Shown one piece after another: positions 5,956 to 13,793 of a stretch of DNA of 19,945 nt; the first letter of the stretch is position 1; each line of letters starts with the position of its first letter. The position numbers and the translations under genes are program-made. Origin of the DNA: JAMXLO01 sp041487355 (GTDB lineage Bacteria > Pseudomonadota > Alphaproteobacteria > Acetobacterales > Acetobacteraceae); the NCBI GenBank assembly GCA_041487355.1, contig JBGPND010000086.1, positions 1-19,945 on the forward strand, read 5' to 3'. The notes under the pieces were generated by a model. The model ran no database searches. It had not been told where the DNA came from and worked only from the letters and a program-made list of their open reading frames with translations.

Positions 5956-7005
5956 TCACGGCCAATCCAGCTCGGGCAGGCGCACCAGCGGCACCTGGCG
6001 CATCGACAGCGTGCGATACTGCAGCGTCAGCGGCACCTCGACGTCCGGCGGGCTGCCATCCTCCGGCGTGTGGGCGAGCAATGACAGAACCGCCTTCGCC
6101 GCTGTGGCTGCGGACTTGCTGATGGCGCCATGCGTCGCCAGGGCATCGAGCGTCTCGGCATAGCCGACCACGCGCGCACTGCCGGCGCCCATCGGCTGCA
6201 ATTGCTCGTCGAGCGCCAGAGTCGCGCTGGCGGTGAGGTCCAGCGGCCCCCAGTTGACAGCCAGGCGTTGGATTTCCAGCGTGCCACCCCCGTCCCGCCA
6301 GCCAGCCGCACGCTCTGCCAGGGCGCGCGTGCGCGGCACGGGTCCATCCAAAGCCCCTTGCAGCGTCAGGTTGGCAATCCGGGGACCGAGCGACCGGGCG
6401 ATGGGCGCCGGCAGGCCGACCGCTTCGGCATCGAGTGAAAATACCAGCGCGGCCTCTCCCGCCTGCGCGGCCGGCTTGAACTCCAGGTGCAAGTCGAGCG
6501 ACCCGACGGTCAGGCTGGCAGGGGCGTCGCCACCGGCCGGCATGCCGGCGCGGAGATTATGCGCGGTGACCTCGGCGGAGCGCGGCGGCGCGCCCGGCTG
6601 CAATGCCAGCGCGATGTGTAGCCGGTCAGCCCGGTAGGGGATCTCCGGCCCGTCCGCGAGGCGCAGGCGCTGCATGCCGTCCGACACGACCTCCAGCAGC
6701 CTGGGCCGCAGCAAGGCGATGCGCAGCACCAGTCGATCGGTGCTCCAGGTCAGGCCACCGGGAATGTCGGGGTTGCCGCCCTTCAGGAAGACCTCCGGCA
6801 CTGTGAGAGTCGCCGCCAGCGGCCAGCCGCCGCGCACCGGCTGCCCGGCGGTCGCGGTCCAGCCCGAAGCCCCGCGCCCGGCAAGCCAGGCGGCAAAGCC
6901 ATCCTCGAGATTGCGTTCGGCCAGGCGCCAATAGAGCGTATCGGCCGCCGCCAGCAGCAGCGGAGCGGCCAACAGAATGATCCAGAGCCTCCGCCTACGC
7001 CGCAT
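5956..7005 (-). CDS. DUF2125 domain protein, membrane-anchored
   Basis: The protein has 349 residues. An N-terminal basic stretch (RRRRR) and a hydrophobic helix (about 7–21) act as signal anchor; the remainder is predicted periplasmic. The layout is that of DUF2125 proteins: TLYWRLAERNLEDGFAAWLA near the N-terminus, the GGWPLAATLTVPEV motif, and a long series of beta strands (LTWSTDRLVLRIALLRPRLL and similar) ending with VEVPLTLQYRTLSMRQVPLV. DUF2125 proteins are widespread in alphaproteobacteria and have unknown function. The start at 7005 has GAGGA 5 nt upstream, and a good promoter candidate lies in front. It is transcribed alone, with the C/G-rich palindrome just after its stop. Confidence 0.88.
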   Translation of the reverse strand: MRRRRRLWIILLAAPLLLAAADTLYWRLAERNLEDGFAAWLAGRGASGWTATAGQPVRGGWPLAATLTVPEVFLKGGNPDIPGGLTWSTDRLVLRIALLRPRLLEVVSDGMQRLRLADGPEIPYRADRLHIALALQPGAPPRSAEVTAHNLRAGMPAGGDAPASLTVGSLDLHLEFKPAAQAGEAALVFSLDAEAVGLPAPIARSLGPRIANLTLQGALDGPVPRTRALAERAAGWRDGGGTLEIQRLAVNWGPLDLTASATLALDEQLQPMGAGSARVVGYAETLDALATHGAISKSAATAAKAVLSLLAHTPEDGSPPDVEVPLTLQYRTLSMRQVPLVRLPELDWP

Positions 7006-7031
7006 TTTTCCTCGCCACGGACCGAGCGCCG

Positions 7032-7059
7032 CTTATAGGCAAGCGCGCCCGCAAGGCAA
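7032..7059 (-). promoter_or_regulatory. Candidate promoter of the DUF2125 gene
   Basis: On the minus strand, TTGCCT (7059–7054) and TATAAG (7037–7032) are separated by 16 bp. They match the sigma-70 consensus at 4/6 and 5/6 positions and sit 27 bp before the start codon, giving a short leader containing the GAGGA ribosome site. The rest of 7006–7179 shows no other gene. Confidence 0.5.
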
Positions 7060-7179
7060 ACGCAGAGCTATCCCCATGCTGTGCCATACCCGTCCGCAAA
7101 CCCGATCTGGCCGATAAACATGTGCGAATTCAATATCTTGAAGTTTCCGGTTGCGGTGGTATGACAGCCCGCCGGCCGG

Positions 7180-7908
7180 TCAGCCCACAGAGTTTTCCAC
7201 AGGCTCCCCCGATGGGAACACGTCGCTTCGCAACGCTGATTCCAGACGCTGCATGAGTTCTTCACGCCGGATCCCGGCAGGGATCGGCTCGAGCAAGCGG
7301 ATGTGGATTGTGCCGGGTCGTTTGTGGAACGCCCTGCGGCCCCAGCAGCGACCGGAGTCGGTCACCACCGGGACAACCGGCAGGCCGGTCCGCGCCGCCA
7401 GCGCCGCCACGCCGGGCTGCAATGGCAGCAGGGTACCGGGTTCGGCCCTGGTGCCCTCGGGGAAGATCACAATCTGGCGGCCTTCGCGCACGGCTCGTTC
7501 GCCCTCGCGGATCAGCTCGCGCAGTGCCGAGGCCCCCCCCGCGCGATTCACCGCGATCATTCCGGTCAGCGGAATCAGCGGTCCGAACAGCGGAATGCGC
7601 AACAGCTCCTGCTTCAGCACGTAGCAGCAGCGCGGCACCAGAACGAGCCACACGACCGTGTCGAAAGCCGACTGGTGACGTGAGGCGATCAGCATCGCGC
7701 CGCCCTCGCGCAGCCGCTCCTGACCGAATACCTGCAGGCGGATGCCGCAGATCACGCGAAGTCCGCTGACCACAAGGCGCGCCCAGAGCCTCGCCACGTC
7801 CAACACAAGATGCGGCGCCGTGAACCGCACCACCGTGCCGGGCACTGTCATCAGAAAGGTCGCGGCAAAGAAAAAGACATTGAACAGCGTCGAGCGGAGC
7901 AGGCTCAT
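7180..7908 (-). CDS. plsC: 1-acyl-sn-glycerol-3-phosphate acyltransferase
   Basis: The 242-residue membrane enzyme acylates lysophosphatidic acid to phosphatidic acid in phospholipid synthesis. It has an N-terminal hydrophobic helix (about 5–25) and the acyltransferase block I H-x4-D (SRHQSAFDT, His78 and Asp83). Block II-like residues lie around GMIAVNRAGG (116–125). Block III, FPEGTR (149–154), binds the phosphate, and the LPVVPV segment (176–181) is block IV. Length is normal for this family. Its ATG overlaps the stop of the YdcF-like gene by 4 bp (ATGA), making it the last gene of the ftsE–ftsX–ydcF–plsC unit and likely translationally coupled. It could be a specialised paralog rather than the sole PlsC. 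Confidence 0.93.
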   Translation of the reverse strand: MSLLRSTLFNVFFFAATFLMTVPGTVVRFTAPHLVLDVARLWARLVVSGLRVICGIRLQVFGQERLREGGAMLIASRHQSAFDTVVWLVLVPRCCYVLKQELLRIPLFGPLIPLTGMIAVNRAGGASALRELIREGERAVREGRQIVIFPEGTRAEPGTLLPLQPGVAALAARTGLPVVPVVTDSGRCWGRRAFHKRPGTIHIRLLEPIPAGIRREELMQRLESALRSDVFPSGEPVENSVG

Positions 7909-8549
7909 CCGGCGTGGCCGCCACGCAGTGGAGGGGCTTCACGCGGCGGGATCACCGCGGTGAGACCGACCCGGGTGGCAAGATACTTGACGTATTCCTC
8001 GGCGATCAGCCGCAGCGGCACCGCATTGTGCCCCGGCCGTTCGCCCAACAGGACAGGCAGCGGATACAGTGCCACGTCGGGCAGCGCCCGGCTCAGCTCC
8101 GCCAGCGCGCGGGGCATATGGTAGGAGGCCGTCACCACCAGCAGCGAGTGGATCGCGTTCGCCCTGGCCCAGGCGGCCGTCTCCTGCGCATTCCCTCGCG
8201 TGGTCGTCGCGCTGCGGCCCAGCGTCACGCGAGAGGCGAGCGACACTGGGTCAACTCCGGCGCGCCGCGCCAGCTCCGTCAGCTCCGCGCCCCCGCCAAT
8301 GCCCGAGAGCAGCAGCTTGTCGCCACGTTGCTCGGCGAGCAGCCGCAGCGCCGTTTCCACCCGTTCCGCGCCGCCGGTGAATGCCACGATGCCGTCGACA
8401 TGCGCGGGCGCCTGACCCGCGCGCCCGGCAAGATGCATGAACCAGGCAAAGCCGATCCCCCAGGCAAGCAGAATGACGAGCAGGCCGATCCCCAGCGCCT
8501 TCGCTATCCGGCGCAGCGGTGTGGCGGGCAGGCAGGCGAGAGCCGTCAT
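7905..8549 (-). CDS. YdcF/DUF218 family membrane protein
   Basis: The protein has 214 residues. A single membrane helix (about 19–38) is followed by a DUF218 domain: VDGIVAFTGGAERVETALRL (51–70), KLLLSGIGGG, RSATTTRGNAQETAAW (112–127) and LLVVTASYHMPRALAE (136–151). These are the hallmark motifs of the YdcF/SanA/ElyC family, which is linked to envelope integrity and, in some members, to undecaprenyl-phosphate metabolism. The start at 8549 is set by a 4-bp ATGA overlap with ftsX, and the end overlaps plsC the same way. Co-expression with division and phospholipid genes supports an envelope role. The exact substrate is unknown. Confidence 0.92.
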   Translation of the reverse strand: MTALACLPATPLRRIAKALGIGLLVILLAWGIGFAWFMHLAGRAGQAPAHVDGIVAFTGGAERVETALRLLAEQRGDKLLLSGIGGGAELTELARRAGVDPVSLASRVTLGRSATTTRGNAQETAAWARANAIHSLLVVTASYHMPRALAELSRALPDVALYPLPVLLGERPGHNAVPLRLIAEEYVKYLATRVGLTAVIPPREAPPLRGGHAG

Positions 8550-9481
8550 GGCAGCCGCCGCAGCCAACGACGCACGGTGCCCTGGGCGGTGGCGAAACCG
8601 ATCGCCGCCGCCGCGGCCGGCAGGCCCGGCAGCGTGAGCCACAGCATGGCCGGCAGCGTGGCGAGGACATCCGTCGGAGAGACCACTTCCGGTGCACTCC
8701 CCACGAAAGGCGCCGCCAGGCTCGCCAGGGTCAGCAGAACCGGCAGCGCCGCAACCGCCCCCACCGCGCCGCCGGCCGCCGCCAGCAGAGTGGCACGGCC
8801 GGCGAAGCGCGCCGCGATATAGCCGTCGGTGGCGCCGAGGCCGTGGACGATCTCGATCGCCTCCCGCCGCGCCGCGAGTCCGGCGCGGGTGGCAACCGCA
8901 ATGACCGCGGCAGCCACGGCGGCGACCAGCAGCAGTGCGACTCCGGCGCAGGCCTGAAGGCTGCGCGCCAGCACGGCCAGCCGCCTGATCCACACGCCAT
9001 GGCTCTCCACCAGAGTACCGGGCGCAGCCGCATCCACCTGGCGGGCCAGCGGATCGAGCTCCAGCCCAACATCCGATAGACGGACCGCGATCACCGCCGG
9101 CAATGGCAAGGCGAGCCGCTCGGCGCCACTGCCCAGCCATGGGCGGAGCAACTCGGCCAGCTCCTCGTCGCTGAGCGGACGCGCCTCAACAATGCCAGGC
9201 GTGCCGACGAGCAGCGCGACGACGCGATCGAGCCGCGAACCGGCGCCTTGCGCGGCCGGCTCCCTTGGCCGCGGCACCTGTACGGTGAGTGCCGACCCGG
9301 CGCCTTGCTGCCAATGCCGGGCGAGCGATGCGGCGCCGACCCAGCCGGCCAGTGCCAATGCCGCCAGGAACGCCATCGCGGCCACCAGGAAGGGCAACAT
9401 GCGATCGGAAATGGCGCGGCGCAGGCCAAGCTCGTCGAAGCCGACGGGCCGCAACAGACGGCGCGAGCGGAGCGTGGCCAT
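8546..9481 (-). CDS. ftsX: Cell division protein FtsX (permease-like)
   Basis: The 311-residue protein has the FtsX layout: a cytoplasmic N-terminus, a first membrane helix (about 29–50), a large periplasmic loop (about 55–170), then three helices (about 173–195, 230–256 and 277–298). The conserved cytoplasmic segment ARREAIEIVHGLGATDGYIA lies between helices 2 and 3 and is the FtsE-contact region of the family. FtsX works with the FtsE ATPase to regulate septal peptidoglycan hydrolases from the inner membrane. It begins 3 bp after the ftsE stop and ends in a 4-bp overlap with the next gene. The periplasmic loop is Ala/Pro-rich and not recognisable beyond family level. Confidence 0.93.
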   Translation of the reverse strand: MATLRSRRLLRPVGFDELGLRRAISDRMLPFLVAAMAFLAALALAGWVGAASLARHWQQGAGSALTVQVPRPREPAAQGAGSRLDRVVALLVGTPGIVEARPLSDEELAELLRPWLGSGAERLALPLPAVIAVRLSDVGLELDPLARQVDAAAPGTLVESHGVWIRRLAVLARSLQACAGVALLLVAAVAAAVIAVATRAGLAARREAIEIVHGLGATDGYIAARFAGRATLLAAAGGAVGAVAALPVLLTLASLAAPFVGSAPEVVSPTDVLATLPAMLWLTLPGLPAAAAAIGFATAQGTVRRWLRRLP

Positions 9482-9484
9482 TTT

Positions 9485-10171
9485 CTAGCGCGGGTCCACC
9501 AGGCGGCCATGCTCCAGCCGCAGCGCCGGCGCCGGATGGCGCCCGACCAGCGCGTCGTTGTGCGTGGCGACCACGACCGTAGTACCGAGGCGGTTCATCT
9601 CCTTGAACAACTGTATCAGCCGTTCGGCCTGTGCATCGTCGAGGTTGCCGGTGGGTTCGTCGGCCAACAGCAGGCTCGGCCGATTGATCACCGCCCGCGC
9701 GATCGCCACGCGCTGCTGCTCGCCGCCGGACAGTTCGGCCGGCCGCACCCCCGCCTGCTTCGCCAAGCCGACCCAGCGCAGCATTTCGCCGACATCGGCC
9801 CTGATCTGTCCTTCGGGCCGGCCGGCAATGCGCAGCGGCAGAGCGACATTGTCGAATGCCGACAGATGCGACAGCAGGCGGAAATCCTGGAACACCACGC
9901 CGATGCGCCGCCGCAGCCGCGGCAGCGCGCTGCGCTCCGCCGTTTCGATGTCAGTGTCGAAGATTGCCAGCCTGCCGCGCGTCGGGCGCACCGCCAGATA
10001 CATCAGCCGCAGCAGGCTGGTCTTGCCGGCGCCCGATGGGCCGAGCAGCCAACGAAACGCGCCGTCCGGCAGGACGAAGCTGAGATCATGCAGCACCTCC
10101 GGCCCGGCTGCGTCATGCTGGCCCTGGCCCGCGCGGCCGTATCTGAGCCCCACCTCTTCGAATCGAACCAT
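9485..10171 (-). CDS. ftsE: Cell division ATP-binding protein FtsE
   Basis: The 228-residue ABC ATPase partners FtsX. Visible motifs are Walker A GPSGAGKT (44–51), the Q-loop VVFQDFRLL (Gln95), the signature LSGGEQQR (147–154), Walker B LLLADEPTGNLD (167–178) and the H-loop histidine 204. The 'QDFRLL' and 'DEPTGNLD' wording is characteristic of FtsE and its closest relatives. The start is placed at 10171 (MVRFEEVGLRYG), where family similarity starts. An upstream frame to 10237 is rejected as too long. The ribosome site is weak. There is a small Gly/Gln/His insertion after the first strand (about 13–23). It is the first gene of the four-gene minus-strand operon and divergent from the zinc-ribbon gene. 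Confidence 0.96.
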   Translation of the reverse strand: MVRFEEVGLRYGRAGQGQHDAAGPEVLHDLSFVLPDGAFRWLLGPSGAGKTSLLRLMYLAVRPTRGRLAIFDTDIETAERSALPRLRRRIGVVFQDFRLLSHLSAFDNVALPLRIAGRPEGQIRADVGEMLRWVGLAKQAGVRPAELSGGEQQRVAIARAVINRPSLLLADEPTGNLDDAQAERLIQLFKEMNRLGTTVVVATHNDALVGRHPAPALRLEHGRLVDPR

Positions 10172-10308
10172 GCGAACGTCCGCTGTGGCCGCCGCAGCCT
10201 TCTTGCCATTCCGCGCGGCGCGCCGGAAGCGTGGCACGCCATTGCTTCATGCCCGGCGGTCCAGCACCATCAGACCCTATCATCAAACCGCCGGAGCGGC
10301 CGTCCCGC

Positions 10309-10773
10309 ATGCGCATCGTCTGCCCGTCCTGCTCCGCCGCCTATGACGTGCCGGATTCGCTGGTCACGGCAGCACGGATCGTACGATGTGCGCGTTGCGG
10401 CGGCGAATGGATGCCCGTCCAGGCTGGTGCAGCGGAGCCGGAACCTGCCCCTCCACCGATGGGGGATCCGCAGCCGCCGGTTCCCGATGAGCCGGCGGTT
10501 ACCGCGGCGCTGCGGGTTCCCGCTGCCGACAACTCTCCCGCCGCCGAGGCGCCGCCACCGCGCCTGTCTGCGATGGATCGGCTGGCCTTGCACGCGGCTT
10601 GGCCGCCGTCACGCCTCCAGTTGCGCATGGCCTGGGCGGCGAGTCTGGCGCTGCTCGCCTTCCTTGGCTGGGCCGCCTATGCATGGCGCGCTCAGATCGT
10701 CGAGGCATGGCCGCCAAGCGCCCGGATGTACGCGGCGTTCGGCATGCAGCCGGGCACTGATCGGACGCAATGA
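10309..10773 (+). CDS. Zinc-ribbon (MJ0042-type) membrane protein
   Basis: The protein has 154 residues. It begins with a zinc ribbon, MRIVCPSCSAAYDVPDSL then VRCARCGGEW, with cysteines 5, 8, 27 and 30 as metal ligands, matching the MJ0042 finger-like family. A Pro/Ala-rich linker (about 38–86) leads to a single membrane helix (about 106–126) and a short tail. Such proteins commonly lie divergently from ftsE in alphaproteobacteria, as here; their role is unknown. The frame is open from 10231, but the zinc ribbon normally starts at the methionine, so 10309 is chosen. The nearest GGAG is 12 nt upstream, which is somewhat far. Confidence 0.87.
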   Translation: MRIVCPSCSAAYDVPDSLVTAARIVRCARCGGEWMPVQAGAAEPEPAPPPMGDPQPPVPDEPAVTAALRVPAADNSPAAEAPPPRLSAMDRLALHAAWPPSRLQLRMAWAASLALLAFLGWAAYAWRAQIVEAWPPSARMYAAFGMQPGTDRTQ

Positions 10774-10798
10774 CATCGTCTGCGGAGGACGCACGCGC

Positions 10799-11305
10799 AT
10801 GACCGGAACCGATATCGTCGACCTCGCGGCAAGGCTGCCGGCCGACTCGCCCGTCGCGGCACTGCGCCGGCAGCGCCCGGAGTTCGTCCGCCATACCCAG
10901 GGCAGTCACGACGTACTGATCACGCCTGTGGATCCCGCCGGCGTGAGCCTGATCGAGCGGGCCGCGGCTGCGCTGCGTGTCGCGGCGATCGAGCGCGATG
11001 CGGCGCTGATCGTACATTACCGGCGCCGGCTGCGGGAAATTGGCGCGGATGCCGTGACGATTGCCGCCGCCGAGCAGGGAACCGAGACAACAGCGACCCC
11101 GCCGCGGCTCGACGCGATCCTGCGTCACGTCACGCTGATCGCGAGTGTCCCAGGCTCGGCGACCCGGGTGCGGCTCGATGCCCTGCGCGATGCCGGCCTG
11201 GCGCCGCGTGATATCGTCACGATCGCGCAAATCGTCGCCTTCGTGAGTTACCAGATACGCGTCGTGGCCGGAATTCGCATCCTCGCCGAGGAGTCGCGCG
11301 CATGA
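10799..11305 (+). CDS. CMD-domain protein (Avi_7170-like)
   Basis: The 168-residue helical protein's N-terminal text (DIVDLAARLPADSPVAALRR, QRPEFVRHTQGSHDVLI) resembles the CMD-domain family named after Avi_7170. That family typically pairs with an alkylhydroperoxidase-domain partner, as it does here. The protein has no cysteine at all, so the CxxC redox centre of true AhpD/CMD enzymes is missing and a structural or regulatory role is likelier than catalysis. The start is fixed by GGAGGA about 9 nt upstream. The next gene overlaps its end by 4 bp (ATGA). The family assignment is from memory of the motif and context and is moderately sure. Confidence 0.75.
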   Translation: MTGTDIVDLAARLPADSPVAALRRQRPEFVRHTQGSHDVLITPVDPAGVSLIERAAAALRVAAIERDAALIVHYRRRLREIGADAVTIAAAEQGTETTATPPRLDAILRHVTLIASVPGSATRVRLDALRDAGLAPRDIVTIAQIVAFVSYQIRVVAGIRILAEESRA

Positions 11306-11868
11306 GCCGGCCGCGCTTCACACTGGAGACGGTCGAGTGGGCGCCGTGGCTGCCGACGGTCGACGCCGCAACGGCCACTTCACGTCAGCGCGCGGCGCTG
11401 GAAGCGAGTCCGCAGCGCGATTCGCCATACTTCCTGACATTGGCGCACGACGTCGATTCGCTGGAGCAGCGTTCGCCGCTGTTCCATGCGGTGATGTACG
11501 CGCCGCGCGGCCTGCCGCGCGCCGACCGCGAACTGGCGACCGTCGTCGTCTCCATCATCAACGGCTGCGTCTATTGTTCCTCGGTGCACGCGCGCCGCTT
11601 CAGCGAGTTGACCAAGCGGCCGGAGATCATCCAGCGTCTCTATGACGAAGGCCTCGACACAAAGCTCGAGCCGCGACACCGCGCGATCGTCGATTTCGCC
11701 GTGAAGCTCACGCGCACGCCGCAGGCGATGACGCCGGCGGACCTACGGCCGCTGCGCGAGGTCGGCATGGCCGACTTGCAGATCCACGACCTGATCCATG
11801 CGATTGCCATGTTCGCCAACGCCAACCGGCTGATGCAGACGCTGGGCGAGCCGATCCAGTCTGAATGA
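11302..11868 (+). CDS. Alkylhydroperoxidase (AhpD-fold) domain protein, Avi_7169-like
   Basis: The protein has 188 residues. The core carries the AhpD motif E77-x11-C89-x2-C92-x3-H96 within RELATVVVSIINGCVYCSSV, followed by His96 and Arg98/99. Such CxxC…H centres reduce peroxides or act as peroxidase-related thiol enzymes. The second half has the repeated helices of the fold (HRAIVDFAVKLTRTPQAMTP, DLIHAIAMFANANRL). It is translationally coupled to the cysteine-free CMD protein before it, so the two probably form a hetero-complex in which only this subunit is redox active. It is convergent with the flavoprotein gene, with only 2 bp between stops. Confidence 0.88.
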   Translation: MSRPRFTLETVEWAPWLPTVDAATATSRQRAALEASPQRDSPYFLTLAHDVDSLEQRSPLFHAVMYAPRGLPRADRELATVVVSIINGCVYCSSVHARRFSELTKRPEIIQRLYDEGLDTKLEPRHRAIVDFAVKLTRTPQAMTPADLRPLREVGMADLQIHDLIHAIAMFANANRLMQTLGEPIQSE

Positions 11869-11870
11869 CA

Positions 11871-13310
11871 TCACGCCTCGGCGTCGGTCCACTCGTCGCC
11901 GAACAGTTCGGGCTTGTCGAAGTCGAGCAGTATCTGCCAGTGCGCCTCGATGTCCCGATTGTAGAACTCGGCGGCAATCCCGCTGGCGAGCCAGTCCGCG
12001 CCGGTGCTGATCCCGGGAATGTCGCCCGCCACCTTGCCGATGCTCAGGCTCGCGGCGTGGTTGAAGCAGTGGATGTCGGCGAGGAATGGCGCCTCGCCCG
12101 GGCGCTTTTCGGTGAACTGAAGGGTAGGCCCGAGATACGGGAAGCCGCCCAGCTCCGCATCCGCGAGGTCGGGCGGCGGCGTATAGCGATCGGCCCAGGT
12201 GGCGATCGCGTCGGCATACGCCGCGATTTCCGGCCGCGCCGTCGTCTCCACCGTGAAACCGGTGGCGAGAATGATGAAGTCCGCCGCGAACGTCTTGCCG
12301 CGGCTGGTGCGAACCGCGACATGACCATCGCGCAGACGCATCTCCTCGATCGCGGAGCCGAGATGGAAGAACGCGTTCGGGTGGCGGCTGACGCGCTGCG
12401 TGGAGTTGCGTGGCGGCGGCGCCTGCGTCGCATTGGAGTAGTACATCGTGCGCCAACGCCAGGCGTCGCTCATCGCCCGATAGCCGTTGGTGAAGCCGGC
12501 GTTGCCGATGCCGGTCAGCTTGTTGATCCGCGGCAGCGTCTTGCGGCGGATCAACATTCGCAGTTCGGCGCAGCCCGCTTCGAGTGCTTCCGCGGCATTG
12601 TCCATGGCGGAGGCGCTGCCGCCGACCACCACGACGCGCTTGCCACGCAATGCCGCGAAATCGATGTCGTCCGCGGTATGCGCCCAGAGCCGGCGCGGCA
12701 GGTCCCGCGCAAAGTCCGGAATGCATGGTCGTCCGAGCCCCTCGCGTCCGGTCGCCATCACCACCTTGCGCGTCAGGATGCGCGGTTCGTCGCAGCCCGA
12801 CAGATCAAGTGCCAACAACCCGTCCTGCGGACGGATGCGCGTCACCTCGGCGCCGTTCTCGATCGGCAAGGCGAGCACCCGACGGTACCAGCGCAGATAC
12901 TCCATCCACATCACGCGCGGAATCTTATCCAGCCGTTGCCATTCCGCGGCGCCGAACCGGGCGACGAACCAGGCGCGGAAGGTGAGCGTGGGGATGCCGG
13001 CGGCAGGGCCGGTGAGGACCTTCGGCGAGCGCAGCGTCTCCATCCGCGCATAGGTCACCCAGGGCCCCTCGCGCCCTTTCGGATTGCGATCCAGGCAGCT
13101 TATGTTGCGAATTCCGTCCCGCAGCAGCGAGAAGGTCAGGACCAATCCCGCCATGCCGCCACCGATCACCACGACGTCGCGGACGCGATCGCCGCTCGGA
13201 TGCGTTGCCGGCACGACCCAGTTGGGCGGAGGGTAGTTCAGACAGGCCAGGTCGAAACGCACGCGCTGCTCAAGCGCGTTCAGCCCGTCCACACACAGGT
13301 CGGACACCAT
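11871..13310 (-). CDS. FAD/NAD(P)-binding monooxygenase-like oxidoreductase
   Basis: The protein has 479 residues. It has two Rossmann nucleotide-binding motifs: VVVIGGGMAGL (46–56) for FAD and KRVVVVGGSASAMD (224–237) for NAD(P). It also has the ILATGF segment (347–352) typical of flavin-containing and N-hydroxylating monooxygenases. Between the motifs lies ARMETLRSPKVLTGP (89–103), seen in a subgroup annotated as FAD-dependent or lysine/ornithine-type monooxygenase-like proteins. A 40-residue N-terminal extension precedes the FAD motif. The substrate is unknown. Its neighbours are peroxidase-fold proteins on the opposite strand, so a shared oxidative pathway is plausible but not shown. The ribosome site at 13310 is weak. 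Confidence 0.87.
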   Translation of the reverse strand: MVSDLCVDGLNALEQRVRFDLACLNYPPPNWVVPATHPSGDRVRDVVVIGGGMAGLVLTFSLLRDGIRNISCLDRNPKGREGPWVTYARMETLRSPKVLTGPAAGIPTLTFRAWFVARFGAAEWQRLDKIPRVMWMEYLRWYRRVLALPIENGAEVTRIRPQDGLLALDLSGCDEPRILTRKVVMATGREGLGRPCIPDFARDLPRRLWAHTADDIDFAALRGKRVVVVGGSASAMDNAAEALEAGCAELRMLIRRKTLPRINKLTGIGNAGFTNGYRAMSDAWRWRTMYYSNATQAPPPRNSTQRVSRHPNAFFHLGSAIEEMRLRDGHVAVRTSRGKTFAADFIILATGFTVETTARPEIAAYADAIATWADRYTPPPDLADAELGGFPYLGPTLQFTEKRPGEAPFLADIHCFNHAASLSIGKVAGDIPGISTGADWLASGIAAEFYNRDIEAHWQILLDFDKPELFGDEWTDAEA

Positions 13311-13366
13311 TTCAGCCTACGGCGCCTGGGCGCCGTGCGATGCTCCCGAAGCCCGCCTGAAGCAGA

Positions 13367-13657
13367 TCAGGTCTTCGGCACGGTCGTCATCTGGAGTTGG
13401 ACTTCGCGTCCGCTGTACCAGACATTCGCCAGATAACCGCCGACCACGCCGCCCACGATGAAGGCGACGTTGCTCGGCAGTATCACGTCGAGCACTGCGG
13501 CGCCGACCACGATACCGGCACCGATCGCCAGCCATTGCGCGGGCCGGACCGTGATGACCTCCTCGGGCGTCCGCGCCGGCGCTGCCGGCTGTGCGTATGC
13601 AGCGACGGGGGCCGTGAGGCTTGTTGCCAGTAAGCCGATGAGAACCGCCTTGTGCAT
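13367..13657 (-). CDS. Small exported glycine-rich membrane protein
   Basis: The protein has 96 residues. A signal peptide (MHKAVLIGLLATSLTAPVAAYA, likely cut after AYA) is followed by a short linker and two glycine-rich hydrophobic stretches (AIGAGIVVGAAVLDVI, VAFIVGGVVGGYLANVWY) with G-x3-G spacing suited to helix packing. The C-terminus is short and polar. The ATG at 13657 is favoured over 13678 because GAGAGG lies 6 nt upstream. It matches no family I recognise, but it resembles in layout the small protein at 15130. Both flank the TPR gene, and all lie in the block of exported proteins of unknown function. Confidence 0.72.
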   Translation of the reverse strand: MHKAVLIGLLATSLTAPVAAYAQPAAPARTPEEVITVRPAQWLAIGAGIVVGAAVLDVILPSNVAFIVGGVVGGYLANVWYSGREVQLQMTTVPKT

Positions 13658-13703
13658 TGTCTGCCTCTCTCGCGTCATGGCCTGGTCATGTGACCCGCCG
13701 ACG

Positions 13704-13717
13704 GCGGATCGATCCGC
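13704..13717. promoter_or_regulatory. Perfect 14-bp palindrome, possible operator
   Basis: GCGGATCGATCCGC is perfectly self-complementary and lies about 47 bp upstream of the small exported protein gene on the minus strand, where an operator could sit. An interrupted palindrome GGTCA-TG-TGACC (13686–13697) lies between it and the gene. No T-run follows, so a terminator is unlikely. Binding is inference. Confidence 0.35.
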
Positions 13718-13778
13718 GTCAGTCTCGCCGATTCCGCGGCAATTGACAACGCAGTAAAAGCGACTCGCCGCGCCTGCC

Positions 13779-13793
13779 GTGACCTGCGGTCAC
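13779..13793. other. Palindrome GTGACC-TGC-GGTCAC at the end of the TPR gene
   Basis: Perfect 6-bp arms around 3 bp overlap the stop codon of the TPR gene. The half-site GGTCA/TGACC recurs at 13686–13697, about 90 bp away, both upstream of the small exported protein gene. It could be one of a pair of binding sites; as a terminator it lacks a T-run. Confidence 0.35.

Noticed and set aside
10255..10283. TATCAT at 10278–10283 as promoter of the zinc-ribbon gene
   Set aside because: No acceptable -35 box lies 16–18 bp upstream, and the nearby TTGCTT is about 30 bp away.
9248..10798. Long plus-strand frame leading into the CMD gene
   Set aside because: It is antisense to ftsX and ftsE and overlaps the zinc-ribbon gene; only the part after the ATG at 10799, with its ribosome site, looks like real protein.
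13320..13335. CGGCGCC-TG-GGCGCCG hairpin between the flavoprotein and small protein genes
   Set aside because: A 2-nt loop and no T-run make it a poor terminator; short GC palindromes are expected by chance at this base composition.
11865..13436. 523-codon plus-strand frame opposite the flavoprotein gene
   Set aside because: It has no motif and an Arg/His/Pro-rich composition; the minus-strand frame has two nucleotide-binding motifs.
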